Source: Thioalkalivibrio sp. | GTDB taxonomy: Bacteria; Pseudomonadota; Gammaproteobacteria; Ectothiorhodospirales; Ectothiorhodospiraceae | Length of the DNA stretch: 6,471 nucleotides | Assembly (NCBI GenBank): GCA_007136145.1 | Contig: SLHN01000062.1 | Span: 1 to 6,471 of the forward strand | Direction: 5' to 3' | Position numbers and translations under genes: made by a program | Shown: piece after piece, positions 1 through 6,022 of the stretch | Numbering within the stretch: the first letter of the stretch is position 1 | How the letters are laid out: every line of letters starts with the position of its first letter | The notes under the pieces: model-generated | Databases searched by the model: none | What the model was told of the DNA's origin: nothing | The model's input: only the letters and a program-made list of their open reading frames with translations

Positions 1-174
1 CTCCTCGGCGCCCATCGAGGCCTGGGTCGGGTCCTGGGAGACCTCCCGCATCGGCACCCGGATGTCGGGCCGACTGCCCTCGACGAAGATCTTCCGCGAG
101 TTTGGAAAGGGTCGGGTCACGGCCTCGGAAACGCGGACCGTGCTGCGGATGAAATCTTCGGGAATGGCGCTCAT
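1..174 (-). CDS. thiC: Phosphomethylpyrimidine synthase ThiC, N-terminal 58 residues (partial)
   Basis: ThiC is a radical SAM enzyme that converts aminoimidazole ribotide to the hydroxymethylpyrimidine phosphate moiety of thiamin in the cytoplasm. The 58 visible residues begin MSAIPEDFIRSTVRVSEAVT and contain the family's N-terminal signature, FPNSRKIFVEGSRPDIRVPMRE at residues 23-44, which matches E. coli ThiC (FPNSKRIY, VRVPMRE). The gene runs off the left edge, so the radical SAM core and its C-terminal CxxCxxxxC cluster motif are not visible. The ATG at 172-174 is preceded by GAGGA at 181-185 with a 6-nt spacer, which fixes the start. The TPP riboswitch directly upstream independently confirms the identity and shows feedback control by thiamin pyrophosphate. 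Nothing in the visible part looks damaged. Confidence 0.97.
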   Translation of the reverse strand, partial: MSAIPEDFIRSTVRVSEAVTRPFPNSRKIFVEGSRPDIRVPMREVSQDPTQASMGAEE

Positions 175-176
175 CG

Positions 177-209
177 TGTTTCCTCGGGTGAGGGCGGAGC
201 GAGGAAACA
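177..209 (-). promoter_or_regulatory. Shine-Dalgarno-sequestering hairpin: expression platform of the thiC TPP riboswitch
   Basis: In the thiC mRNA the segment UGUUUCCUC (209 down to 201) is perfectly complementary over 9 bp to GAGGAAACA (185 down to 177), which contains the thiC ribosome binding site. The loop is 15 nt. No U-tract follows, so this is a translational rather than a transcriptional switch. The blocking strand's UUUCCUC can alternatively pair with GAGGGAA at 244-238 at the 3' edge of the aptamer (7 bp with one G-U). That gives the two exclusive states expected of a TPP OFF switch. Pairings were read by eye; no folding energies were calculated. Confidence 0.65.
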
Positions 210-232
210 GGGGCGGCATCTGCGGGCCGCGG

Positions 233-313
233 CAAGCTTCCCTCCGCCGGTGCAAACCGGATCAGGTTCAAGGGGACTCTCTCAGCCGGCATGCCACCGG
301 CACCCCCAGCTTG
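233..313 (-). promoter_or_regulatory. TPP riboswitch aptamer (THI element) upstream of thiC
   Basis: The leftward transcript carries the conserved TPP aptamer blocks in order: GGGGGUGCC (about 307-299), GGCUGAGA (288-281), CCUUGAACCUGAU (273-261) and the closing GGAGGGAAGCUUG (245-233). Helix P1 is visible as CAAGCU (313-308) pairing with AGCUUG (238-233). The variable hairpin CCGGUUUGCACCGG lies at 260-247. The element binds thiamin pyrophosphate and lowers expression of the downstream thiamin gene, here thiC. It lies about 60 nt before the thiC start, leaving room for the expression platform between them. Confidence 0.96.
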
Positions 314-331
314 GTGGTGCGAAATCCTGAC

Positions 332-358
332 GCTATAGAAGCATCGCACGCTTTGCAA
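332..358 (-). promoter_or_regulatory. Probable sigma-70 promoter of the thiC riboswitch transcript
   Basis: Reading leftward, TTGCAA (358-353) and TATAGC (337-332) match the -35 and -10 consensus at 4 of 6 positions each, with a short 15-bp spacer. The predicted transcription start near 325 falls only about 12 nt before riboswitch helix P1, which is where one would expect it. Spacing is suboptimal and no experimental support exists. Confidence 0.4.
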
Positions 359-593
359 GAAGCCGCACCTCGGTAACCCTTTGTGAGGCGAACGCTATCG
401 CCGTCGGCGCGAATGCGAACAATTGGTGTTCATTGTGGTCCGAGCAGCGAGTGGCCTCTGGCAACCGAGGCGTCGATGCAGTAGCTTCTTGCAGCACCGC
501 AACCACGTGAGAACTTTCCGACTACCCGTCTACCGGTATGCGTCCGACCAGACGGTCGTCATCGAACATCTCAGCCAGTCTGTAACGCAAACG
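359..593. other. Intergenic region upstream of the DUF305 gene; no gene seen
   Basis: This stretch separates the leftward thiC unit from the rightward DUF305 gene and should contain the latter's promoter. I could not pick a convincing -35/-10 pair. Two small perfect inverted repeats are present: GAACA-N5-TGTTC at 417-431 and CGACC-N4-GGTCG at 545-558. Either could be a regulator site, but arms of 5 bp are expected by chance in a region this size. Open frames crossing the region have no recognisable protein content. Confidence 0.4.
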
Positions 594-609
594 CAAGGAG
601 CAATGAAAC

Positions 610-1038
610 ATGAAAAAGCCAACCAACGCACTTGCCACAACGATCGCAATCCTGACCCTGGCCTCTGCGTCCCCGGTGCTGGCGTCGAGCCATGGTCATC
701 ATGGCGCGCATGGGGCCGATCACGCCGGACATGGGCACGACCACCACGGCCACGTCCGCGCACCCGCGGAGGACGAGCCCGCCTCGACCCGCGCCTACCG
801 GGAGGTGAACGACCGCATGCACGCGGAGATGAACATCGCCTTCACCGGGGACGCTGACATCGACTTCGTGAAAGGCATGATCCCGCACCATGTCGGTGCC
901 ATCGAGATGGCACGGGTGGTCCTGGAACACGGTGCGGATCCGGAGATTCGCCAACTGGCCGAAGAGATCATCACGGCCCAGAAAGCGGAGATCGAGCAGA
1001 TGCGCGCCTGGCTGGCCGAACGCGGCCACGGCGAGTAG
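610..1038 (+). CDS. Exported histidine-rich DUF305 protein (CopM-like, probable Cu/Ag binding)
   Basis: This 142-residue protein has a Sec signal peptide (basic KK at 2-3, hydrophobic core about 8-20, likely cleavage after VLA at 23-25), so it should act in the periplasm. Residues 28-48 hold ten histidines in 21 positions, mixed with Gly, Ala and Asp, which suggests a metal-buffering tail. The DUF305 helical domain covers about 60-137 and has the family signature GMIPHHVGAIEMA (89-101). His93, His94 and Met100, with upstream Met70/His71/Met74, resemble the Met/His ligands of copper-binding members such as CopM. The start at 610 is set by AAGGAG at 594-599, 10 nt upstream. It is a single-gene unit ending at a hairpin shared with convergent pyrE, and no metal-efflux genes are next to it. 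DUF305 membership is firm; the metal role is inferred from the family and the ligand pattern. Confidence 0.9.
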   Translation: MKKPTNALATTIAILTLASASPVLASSHGHHGAHGADHAGHGHDHHGHVRAPAEDEPASTRAYREVNDRMHAEMNIAFTGDADIDFVKGMIPHHVGAIEMARVVLEHGADPEIRQLAEEIITAQKAEIEQMRAWLAERGHGE

Positions 1039-1048
1039 ACAACGTAAC

Positions 1049-1072
1049 GGGGCAGATTGGAGAATCTGCCCC
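1049..1072. terminator. Hairpin between convergent DUF305 and pyrE genes, likely bidirectional terminator
   Basis: GGGGCAGATT (1049-1058) and AATCTGCCCC (1063-1072) form a perfect 10-bp stem with a 4-nt loop. It starts 11 nt after the DUF305 stop and 24 nt beyond the pyrE stop. There is no true T-tract on either side: the rightward flank is GAGGAACC, and the leftward flank GTTACGTTGT is only mildly T-rich. Termination may therefore be incomplete, or the hairpin may mainly protect 3' ends. Confidence 0.65.
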
Positions 1073-1095
1073 GAGGAACCGAGGCGACGTCCCGC

Positions 1096-1731
1096 TCAGA
1101 CGCCGTACTGGTCCCGATAGTCCTTCAAAGCCGCGAGACTACCTGGGTCACGTCCGTCCAACTCCAGCATCGCGATCAGATCGGTCAGGCGGGCCACGCG
1201 GATCACCTGCAAGCCAAATTCGCTCTCGACCTCCTGGATGGCGGAGCGATCGCCGCGGCCACGCTCCTCACGGTCCAGAGCGATCGCCACCGCCACCGGC
1301 GCGGCATCGGCCGCGCGGATGATCTCGACCGACTCGCGAATCGCGGTGCCCGCGGTGATCACGTCATCGACGATCAGCACCCGACCCTGCAGTGGCGCGC
1401 CGACAATGTTCCCACCCTCGCCGTGATCCTTGGCCTCCTTGCGATTGAAGGCCCAGGGAACGTCACGCCCATGGTGCACATGCAGCGCGATCGCTACCGC
1501 CGCCGCCAGTGGAATTCCCTTGTAGGCAGGCCCGAAGATCAGGTCGAAATCGAGTCCGCTGGCTACGATGGCATCCGCGTAAAAGCGCCCCAGCCGTTCG
1601 AGATCCGAACCACGATTGAACAGGCCTGCGTTGAAGAAGTAGGGGCTCACCCGCCCGGATTTCAGCGTGAACTCGCCGAAGCGAAGCACCTCACGGTGCA
1701 GGCAATAACCGAGGAATTCTTTCGCTGACAT
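1096..1731 (-). CDS. pyrE: Orotate phosphoribosyltransferase
   Basis: PyrE transfers the phosphoribosyl group of PRPP to orotate, giving orotidine 5'-phosphate in pyrimidine synthesis; it is a cytoplasmic homodimer. The 211-residue product aligns with E. coli PyrE (213 aa) from end to end. Visible motifs are the N-terminal FGEFTLKSGRxSPYFFNAGLF block (18-38), FGPAYKGIP (66-74), the mobile catalytic loop NRKEAKDHGEGG (96-107), the PRPP loop VLIVDDVITAGTA (118-130) and the C-terminal YRDQYGV. The frame is open further upstream to 1848, but the ATG at 1729-1731 matches the family start and has a GGAGG ribosome binding site at 1740-1744, 8 nt away. The upstream extension would also include the terminator sequence. 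The terminator at 1822-1852 separates it from the lipoprotein gene, so its promoter should lie in about 1745-1820. I saw no good hexamer pair there. Confidence 0.98.
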   Translation of the reverse strand: MSAKEFLGYCLHREVLRFGEFTLKSGRVSPYFFNAGLFNRGSDLERLGRFYADAIVASGLDFDLIFGPAYKGIPLAAAVAIALHVHHGRDVPWAFNRKEAKDHGEGGNIVGAPLQGRVLIVDDVITAGTAIRESVEIIRAADAAPVAVAIALDREERGRGDRSAIQEVESEFGLQVIRVARLTDLIAMLELDGRDPGSLAALKDYRDQYGV

Positions 1732-1821
1732 GCGCACAACCTCCGAAAAACCCGAATTCTGGCACAAGAGCGGAAGTGGTGCGGCCCTCATCATGCACGG
1801 ATGAAGGAACCGTGCTGGAGG

Positions 1822-1852
1822 AAAAAAAGCGGGGCGCCCTGTGGACACCCCG
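1822..1852 (-). terminator. Strong Rho-independent terminator after the lipoprotein gene
   Basis: Read leftward, CGGGGTGTCC (1852-1843) and GGGCGCCCCG (1839-1830) form a 10-bp stem with two G-U pairs around the 3-nt loop ACA. One base later comes an uninterrupted run of seven T (1828-1822). The hairpin begins 38 nt after the lipoprotein stop codon and ends 91 nt before the pyrE start. It should insulate pyrE from the lipoprotein transcript. A pyrE attenuator is a less likely reading because no leader peptide or alternative stem is evident. Confidence 0.9.
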
Positions 1853-1890
1853 ATTGCGGCTACCCGTGCCGTACTTCGGCAATCAGATAC

Positions 1891-2778
1891 TCAGGGGGCC
1901 GATACCGGAACCCCGTTGATCTGAGCGGCCGTCATCACAGTCGTAGAGTCTTCATCGGTGGACTGCACCGGAAGTCCGTTACCCACCGCGATCCAGGTGC
2001 TCGACTCACTCTCGGTGACCACGGCGGGAATGGGAACCTGCACGCCCCCGATGTCTAACAGGCCTTCATCGGTTGTCACGGTCTCCATTTCGTCGAAGCG
2101 ACAGGCTATGAAGGTGCCGGCGGGAACGGCGACTGTTTCCAGACCAACAAAGGTGATTTCCGACTCCACTGTCTGACCCGTTTCCAGGGTACCTGTCAGC
2201 GGGCTGGTGACCGTGACCGTCTGACGGTAGGTCTGGCTATAGGATTGACCGGCCACGAGGTCGAAACGGCGCAAGTATGCCGGGTCGTTCACCGTTGTAA
2301 CAACGGTTCCCGCCGCCTCAGGGGGAGCGGTCGGTTCACTCACGTTGCCAAAAACCAGGGAACGCTGCCCTTCGACTCCAACGAAGGACTCGAAGTTCGT
2401 GGCACCTTCGGGTGATGTGGAGTTCCCGAACAGTCGTATCGTCGACTGCCCGTTGAAGGTCGCAGGGCCATCCACCGTGGTGGTGGACTCATTGGTGGAC
2501 TCGAAGCCGTCACCAGTCGTCAAAAGGCTTATGGTCCAGACCGTGCCAGATGCAAAAAGGTCGGAGTTGAAACAACTGCCTGCCGTTCCGTCACCGGGCT
2601 CGGGGCCCGGCTCGGGGCCCGGCTCGGGGCCCGGCTCAGGACCCGGCTCGGGGCCCGGCGTTTCTTCCGAAGTGTCCGGTTCAGCGCTCGAATTGCCGGA
2701 CGAGCTGCTGTTGCAGCCCGCGACAAGAAACACGAGAAGCAACAGCCCGGTCGCGCGGATAAGCCATGTCAAATTCAT
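1891..2778 (-). CDS. Predicted lipoprotein with Pro-Glu-Gly repeat linker, function unknown
   Basis: The product has 295 residues. A lipoprotein signal peptide (Arg8, hydrophobic 11-20) ends in the lipobox LVAGC with Cys22 as the lipidated residue. Asn at +2 is not the classical inner-membrane retention signal, so outer-membrane anchoring is likely. A Ser/Asn-rich stretch (23-37) leads to five GPEP repeats (42-61), a stiff charged spacer. The remainder (about 66-295) is Thr/Ser/Val-rich, probably beta-sheet, with only two further cysteines (Cys69, Cys226) that could form a disulfide. VPAGTFIAC at 218-226 resembles a motif I recall from other uncharacterised proteobacterial secreted proteins. 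The ATG at 2776-2778 is chosen because it starts the signal peptide and has GGAGG at 2783-2787, only 4 nt away. The gene is divergent from the response regulator and has its own terminator, so it may be a target of that system. No enzymatic motif was found. Confidence 0.88.
   Translation of the reverse strand: MNLTWLIRATGLLLLVFLVAGCNSSSSGNSSAEPDTSEETPGPEPGPEPGPEPGPEPGPEPGDGTAGSCFNSDLFASGTVWTISLLTTGDGFESTNESTTTVDGPATFNGQSTIRLFGNSTSPEGATNFESFVGVEGQRSLVFGNVSEPTAPPEAAGTVVTTVNDPAYLRRFDLVAGQSYSQTYRQTVTVTSPLTGTLETGQTVESEITFVGLETVAVPAGTFIACRFDEMETVTTDEGLLDIGGVQVPIPAVVTESESSTWIAVGNGLPVQSTDEDSTTVMTAAQINGVPVSAP
2597..2656. repeat. Five tandem 12-bp repeats encoding the GPEP linker of the lipoprotein
   Basis: The + strand unit GGCTCGGGGCCC occurs at 2597-2608, 2609-2620, 2621-2632, 2633-2644 and 2645-2656. 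Four copies are identical; the fourth differs at two positions (GGCTCAGGACCC). Each unit encodes one four-residue repeat on the minus strand. Because the unit is a multiple of three, copy-number change would alter linker length without breaking the frame. Confidence 0.95.
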
Positions 2779-2918
2779 GAAGCCTCCAGTCGGTGTTGAG
2801 TACAAGTCACGCGGATACCCGTGCGGAGCGCTTCCGCGATCATGGGCACCTTGGTTCAACGATTTGCAGAGCAAGGGAAACGGTGCCATCGAATCCGCGA
2901 GGCCGGCAGCCCCGAACA

Positions 2919-2932
2919 GGGGGGGCGGGGGG
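2919..2932 (+). other. G-run pair just upstream of the palindrome in the divergent promoter region
   Basis: Seven G (2919-2925), one C and six G (2927-2932) lie directly before the palindrome at 2934, followed by A and GG. Such a tract could form a G-quadruplex or stiffen the DNA, or it may simply be GC-biased sequence. The region otherwise has ordinary composition, so the run stands out. Confidence 0.4.
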
Positions 2933-2933
2933 A

Positions 2934-2961
2934 GGCATATCCCCGGTTCCGGGGGTATGCC
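2934..2961. promoter_or_regulatory. 28-bp near-perfect palindrome, candidate operator between lipoprotein and regulator genes
   Basis: GGCATATCCCCGG (2934-2946) and CCGGGGGTATGCC (2949-2961) are inverted copies matching at 12 of 13 positions around a TT centre. The palindrome lies 57 bp before the response regulator start and 155 bp before the lipoprotein start on the other strand. NarL/LuxR-type regulators bind as dimers to inverted repeats, so an autoregulatory site is plausible. In RNA the mismatch becomes a G-U pair, so a 5' UTR hairpin of the regulator mRNA is the alternative. A smaller dyad, GCGGA-N5-TCCGC at 2823-2837, lies nearer the lipoprotein gene. Confidence 0.5.
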
Positions 2962-3018
2962 GCATTGCCGTCCGCAGGCATGATTCGGAATGGCTCACAT
3001 GCGGCGAGGGGAAGGAAG

Positions 3019-3654
3019 ATGAAGCTCGGACTCATCATCGAAGACATTCCGAAAGTCGCGGCGGTGATGGACGCTCGACTCAAACAGGCCTTCCCGGATA
3101 TCCAGGCGGTTACCACCAGCTCCCTCGCAAGCGCGCGCAAGCTGCTACACACGTATGAACCGCAGATCGCGCTCCTTGATCTGGGGCTACCCGACGGGGA
3201 GGGCATTGCCCTGCTTAGGGAGAACCTGCTGGCGAAAACCATGGTGATCGTCACCACGATTTTCGACGACGATGAACACCTGTTTGACGCCCTGCGGGCC
3301 GGCGCACAGGGCTATCTCCTGAAGGATGAACCGGATCTGGAGTTCATCGATGCGTTGCGCGGAGCCGCGGGCGGTCGGCCGCCGTTGTCGGCCAGAATGG
3401 CACGTAAAATGATCGCCTTCTTCGATCTCCGCACCCACGAACGGGAACCCCGTTTATCGGCACGCGAGCAGGAGGTTCTGAGCCTGATCGCGCGCGGGTA
3501 CAGTGTGCGCAAGGTCAGCGAGATGCTGGGGGTAACCCCAAATACCACCTCGGGGTACTTGAAGAACGTCTACCAGAAGCTCCAGATCAATTCGCGTGCG
3601 GAGGCTGCCCTGGAAGCAATGCGGCGGGGCCTGGTATCACCGTCGATAAAGTAG
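3019..3654 (+). CDS. NarL/FixJ (LuxR-HTH) family response regulator
   Basis: This 211-residue cytoplasmic regulator has a receiver domain (about 2-118) and a LuxR-type DNA-binding domain (about 144-206). Receiver residues present are the acidic pair Glu8/Asp9, phospho-acceptor Asp54 in LLDLGLPDGEG (52-62), Thr79/Thr80 in VIVTT, and Lys102 in YLLKDE (99-104). The output domain begins LSAREQEVLSLIARGYSVRK (146-165) and continues through SEMLGVTPNT with the recognition helix near 174-187. All key residues are intact, so it should be phosphorylatable and bind DNA as a dimer. ATG at 3019 is chosen because the domain starts there, behind purine-rich GAGGGGAAGGAAG (3006-3018); the frame is open further upstream but would cross the palindrome. 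It is divergent from the lipoprotein gene and convergent with the ComP-like kinase, its likely partner. The target genes are unknown. Confidence 0.95.
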   Translation: MKLGLIIEDIPKVAAVMDARLKQAFPDIQAVTTSSLASARKLLHTYEPQIALLDLGLPDGEGIALLRENLLAKTMVIVTTIFDDDEHLFDALRAGAQGYLLKDEPDLEFIDALRGAAGGRPPLSARMARKMIAFFDLRTHEREPRLSAREQEVLSLIARGYSVRKVSEMLGVTPNTTSGYLKNVYQKLQINSRAEAALEAMRRGLVSPSIK

Positions 3655-3716
3655 CGTGTAAATCCCGGCTACGCTCGATCCGCGCAATCTTCAGCCGTGG
3701 CAAGGGCAGATCTGGC

Positions 3717-3735
3717 AGCCCATCGGATTTGGGCT
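3717..3735. terminator. Weak hairpin between convergent regulator and kinase genes
   Basis: AGCCCA (3717-3722) and TGGGCT (3730-3735) form a 6-bp stem with a 7-nt loop in the 154-bp gap between the two convergent stop codons. No T-tract follows on either strand. It is the best hairpin I found there but a poor terminator, so transcripts from the two genes may run into each other. Confidence 0.25.
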
Positions 3736-3808
3736 ACTGGCCTTTCGGCGTTGATGATCGGGTGCGGCGATTTGTGATCGCAATCAACCTGACACCAGCG
3801 CGCGGCCC

Positions 3809-6019
3809 TCACGCCTGTCCTCTCTGGTAAGCGACAGACGTTCTGTGCAGCGGAACATGACGGTCGCGATCCGCCACCGGGTCCGTAAGCAGTGGCACCG
3901 TAATCACCAGGCGAATGCCGCGGGCCGTCATCTCCCACTGCGCGCTGCCTTGCAGATCCTCGGCTCGACGCACGATCTGGCGGGTACCGTCACCCCTGAT
4001 CCATTCCTTCGGTGACCTCGGCCCCAGAGTCGCCTGATCCTCGACCCGGAGCTCCAATTCCCCGGCTTGCATGCGCAGATCGACCTGAATCCGCTCGGCC
4101 CCGGCATGGCGAATGGCGTTGGTGATTGCCTCACGGATAATGCGGGTCAGGTTGGTATGCTGGCGCGCGCTGAGTCTCGGCGCCTCCGGGTCCTTCCCCT
4201 GAGCAAGGCCCGACAAGCCTGTGTCGTTCCAGTCCAACGCAAAACCATGAGCCTCCGCGCGGACCTGCGCCTCGGCCCGCCAGGTCGCCACGGCCTCCTC
4301 CAGCGTCAGATCCTCGGCGTCCAGCGCGGTAAGGATGTCCCGCATATCCTGAATGGCCGCCCGGGCAACACGCTGACCCTCGGGATCGCTCATATAAACC
4401 AGCGACAGGAGTTTGGCTCCGAGGTCATCGTGCAGATCCCTGCGGATACGTTGCCGCTCGCCACGGACAATGGCCTCGCGTTCACGCATTGCGTCGCGCA
4501 CCATGCCGATCAGGCCGAAGAGGAATTCTGCAGTGTGCAGGTCCTCGCGTCGAAACAGGCGCGCGCCCCGGTCCGGGAAGCACAGGCGTACCCCCTGTCC
4601 CGGGATCAGGTCCGGCACCAGCAGTGTCTGCCCATGATCCTCGATACGCGGTCCCGGCACAGTCTCCGCGACAACCGTCAGCTGCATGGGATCGAATTCG
4701 TTACGAAGCGCGGCGTGCCATCTCAGCAGCAGGGATTCTTCATCAGCGGCGGCTGCCAATTCCCTGAGCCACAATTGCTGCCGAGCGCGCGAACTACGCT
4801 CGCTCATCAGAAGCGACCAGGCCCATTGCCGGACCGGAAAATAAACCCAACCGAGAAGCCCCAGAGCGAGAAGCAGCGCTCCCGACTGCGACATGTTGAG
4901 AAACATGACCAGGGCAAGATCGACGAGGATTACCGCCAATCCGCCAAGAAACCAAAGCCACGCCCCGAACCACCAGCGGTCCAGGTCGAACAGCCGATAC
5001 CGCAGTATCCCCAGCGCTATACCCAGAAACATGATCAGAAACACCATGAACATCAGCCCCTGGCTTGCGGGCGGTTCGATTCCGAGAGCAACGGGAATCA
5101 GAATCAGGGTCGCAAAGAGTCCGGTGCCGAGATAAATCGCTAGCAGATACCATTTCAGCGCCGCCCGCTCGACCGGGCGACCACGCGTCTGGCGCCATTG
5201 CAGCGCCGCGAACACGAAGCTCAACGCAAACAGGAGCAGGGTCATGAGATAGACCAGGCCGATGCCGGGGTAGATCTGCGAGGCAAACCCCGCCCAGATA
5301 AGCACGCCGAGAAAATATGCAACGGGTACGACTGGAACCTTCTGGGAAAGACGGCTCGGATAGACCCAGAGTAATGCAACCAGGGCTGCGGTAAAGAAGT
5401 TCGCCCCGAACTGGTTCAACGAGGACAACTGCCGCAACAGGTCGCCATTCATCACCAACTCGCGCGTGCTGTAGATGGACGCAGCTGTCGCAAACGTGAG
5501 CATCCCGAGGCCAGCAAGCAGAAAATGCAGGGCCGCGGGTTCTCGGGGCCGATAGGCGAACACTCCGGCGGCCGCGAGAAATCCGGCACCACCAACGATG
5601 ATCTGGAACCAGAACATCAACGGGAGATCGCCGATCCTGCGCTCCCTGTAAGTCCACCAGCGCATCTCCCCGTCCACCAAAACCGCGATGCTGCCTTCGG
5701 CCAGCGCCCGATCGAGGCGATTGAGATCGCTGACCAGTGCGTTGTAACGAGTCCAATCCCCGAGTTGATCCGGTTCCTCGACCAGAAGGTCGGGGCCAGG
5801 CACCACATCGTGGAGCAATCCGATTCTTGACCCAGCAAACACTTGACCTTGATTCGGAGAGTCGGCGTCCACCGCCACTACGCGGAGTCCGCCCTCGGCA
5901 TCGACCGCGAGAACGACCCCAAGCACCGGAAACCTCAGGGCGACCAACACCGCGGCAACAGCCACACCCAAAACGATAAGCGCTGCAAGCGAAAGCAGGT
6001 TGCGTGGCGACGGGATCAC
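3809..6019 (-). CDS. ComP-like polytopic membrane sensor histidine kinase (HisKA_3/HATPase)
   Basis: Counted from a GTG start at 6017-6019, the protein has 736 residues. Order: membrane helix 1 (about 8-29); an outer PDZ-like domain (about 34-127, with VDGEMRWWTYRERRIGDLP near its end); about nine further helices (132-395) with the RYRLFDLD motif at 340-347; a GAF-like region (about 417-512); and a HisKA_3 helix pair with phospho-acceptor His530 in RRDLHDDLG. The ATPase domain has an N-box with Glu630 and Asn634 and a C-terminal GDGTRQIVRRAEDLQG (676-691). The G1 box keeps Asp661 but reads EDQATLG instead of DxGxG. The layout matches Bacillus ComP. An even helix count puts the kinase inside the cell. 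The partner is probably the convergent NarL-type regulator. GTG at 6019 is preferred because GGAGAG lies at 6023-6028. ATG at 6079 (756 aa) lacks a ribosome site and would enclose a possible -10 box. The ligand is unknown. Confidence 0.92.
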   Translation of the reverse strand: MIPSPRNLLSLAALIVLGVAVAAVLVALRFPVLGVVLAVDAEGGLRVVAVDADSPNQGQVFAGSRIGLLHDVVPGPDLLVEEPDQLGDWTRYNALVSDLNRLDRALAEGSIAVLVDGEMRWWTYRERRIGDLPLMFWFQIIVGGAGFLAAAGVFAYRPREPAALHFLLAGLGMLTFATAASIYSTRELVMNGDLLRQLSSLNQFGANFFTAALVALLWVYPSRLSQKVPVVPVAYFLGVLIWAGFASQIYPGIGLVYLMTLLLFALSFVFAALQWRQTRGRPVERAALKWYLLAIYLGTGLFATLILIPVALGIEPPASQGLMFMVFLIMFLGIALGILRYRLFDLDRWWFGAWLWFLGGLAVILVDLALVMFLNMSQSGALLLALGLLGWVYFPVRQWAWSLLMSERSSRARQQLWLRELAAAADEESLLLRWHAALRNEFDPMQLTVVAETVPGPRIEDHGQTLLVPDLIPGQGVRLCFPDRGARLFRREDLHTAEFLFGLIGMVRDAMREREAIVRGERQRIRRDLHDDLGAKLLSLVYMSDPEGQRVARAAIQDMRDILTALDAEDLTLEEAVATWRAEAQVRAEAHGFALDWNDTGLSGLAQGKDPEAPRLSARQHTNLTRIIREAITNAIRHAGAERIQVDLRMQAGELELRVEDQATLGPRSPKEWIRGDGTRQIVRRAEDLQGSAQWEMTARGIRLVITVPLLTDPVADRDRHVPLHRTSVAYQRGQA

Positions 6020-6022
6020 AAT

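Noticed and set aside
62..376. Open frame on the + strand across thiC and the riboswitch
   Set aside because: It overlaps the TPP aptamer and conserved ThiC N-terminus, and its product has no recognisable content.
417..431. GAACA-N5-TGTTC dyad upstream of the DUF305 gene as a regulator site
   Set aside because: Arms of 5 bp are expected by chance and no linked promoter was identified; noted only in the intergenic entry.
1057..1728. Open frame on the + strand opposite pyrE
   Set aside because: Antisense to a full-length, highly conserved PyrE and begins inside the terminator hairpin.
1822..1852. pyrE attenuator
   Set aside because: The hairpin fits better as the lipoprotein terminator (38 nt after its stop); no leader peptide or competing stem is visible before pyrE.
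2345..2983. Open frame on the + strand with a Gly-Ser-Pro repeat, opposite the lipoprotein
   Set aside because: The repeat is the reverse-strand reading of the GPEP array; the opposite strand has signal peptide, lipobox, ribosome site and terminator.
4067..5143. Long open frame on the + strand, opposite the kinase gene
   Set aside because: It is fully antisense to the conserved membrane and catalytic parts of the kinase, rich in Arg/Pro/Gln, with no domain or ribosome site; a shadow of GC-rich codon use.
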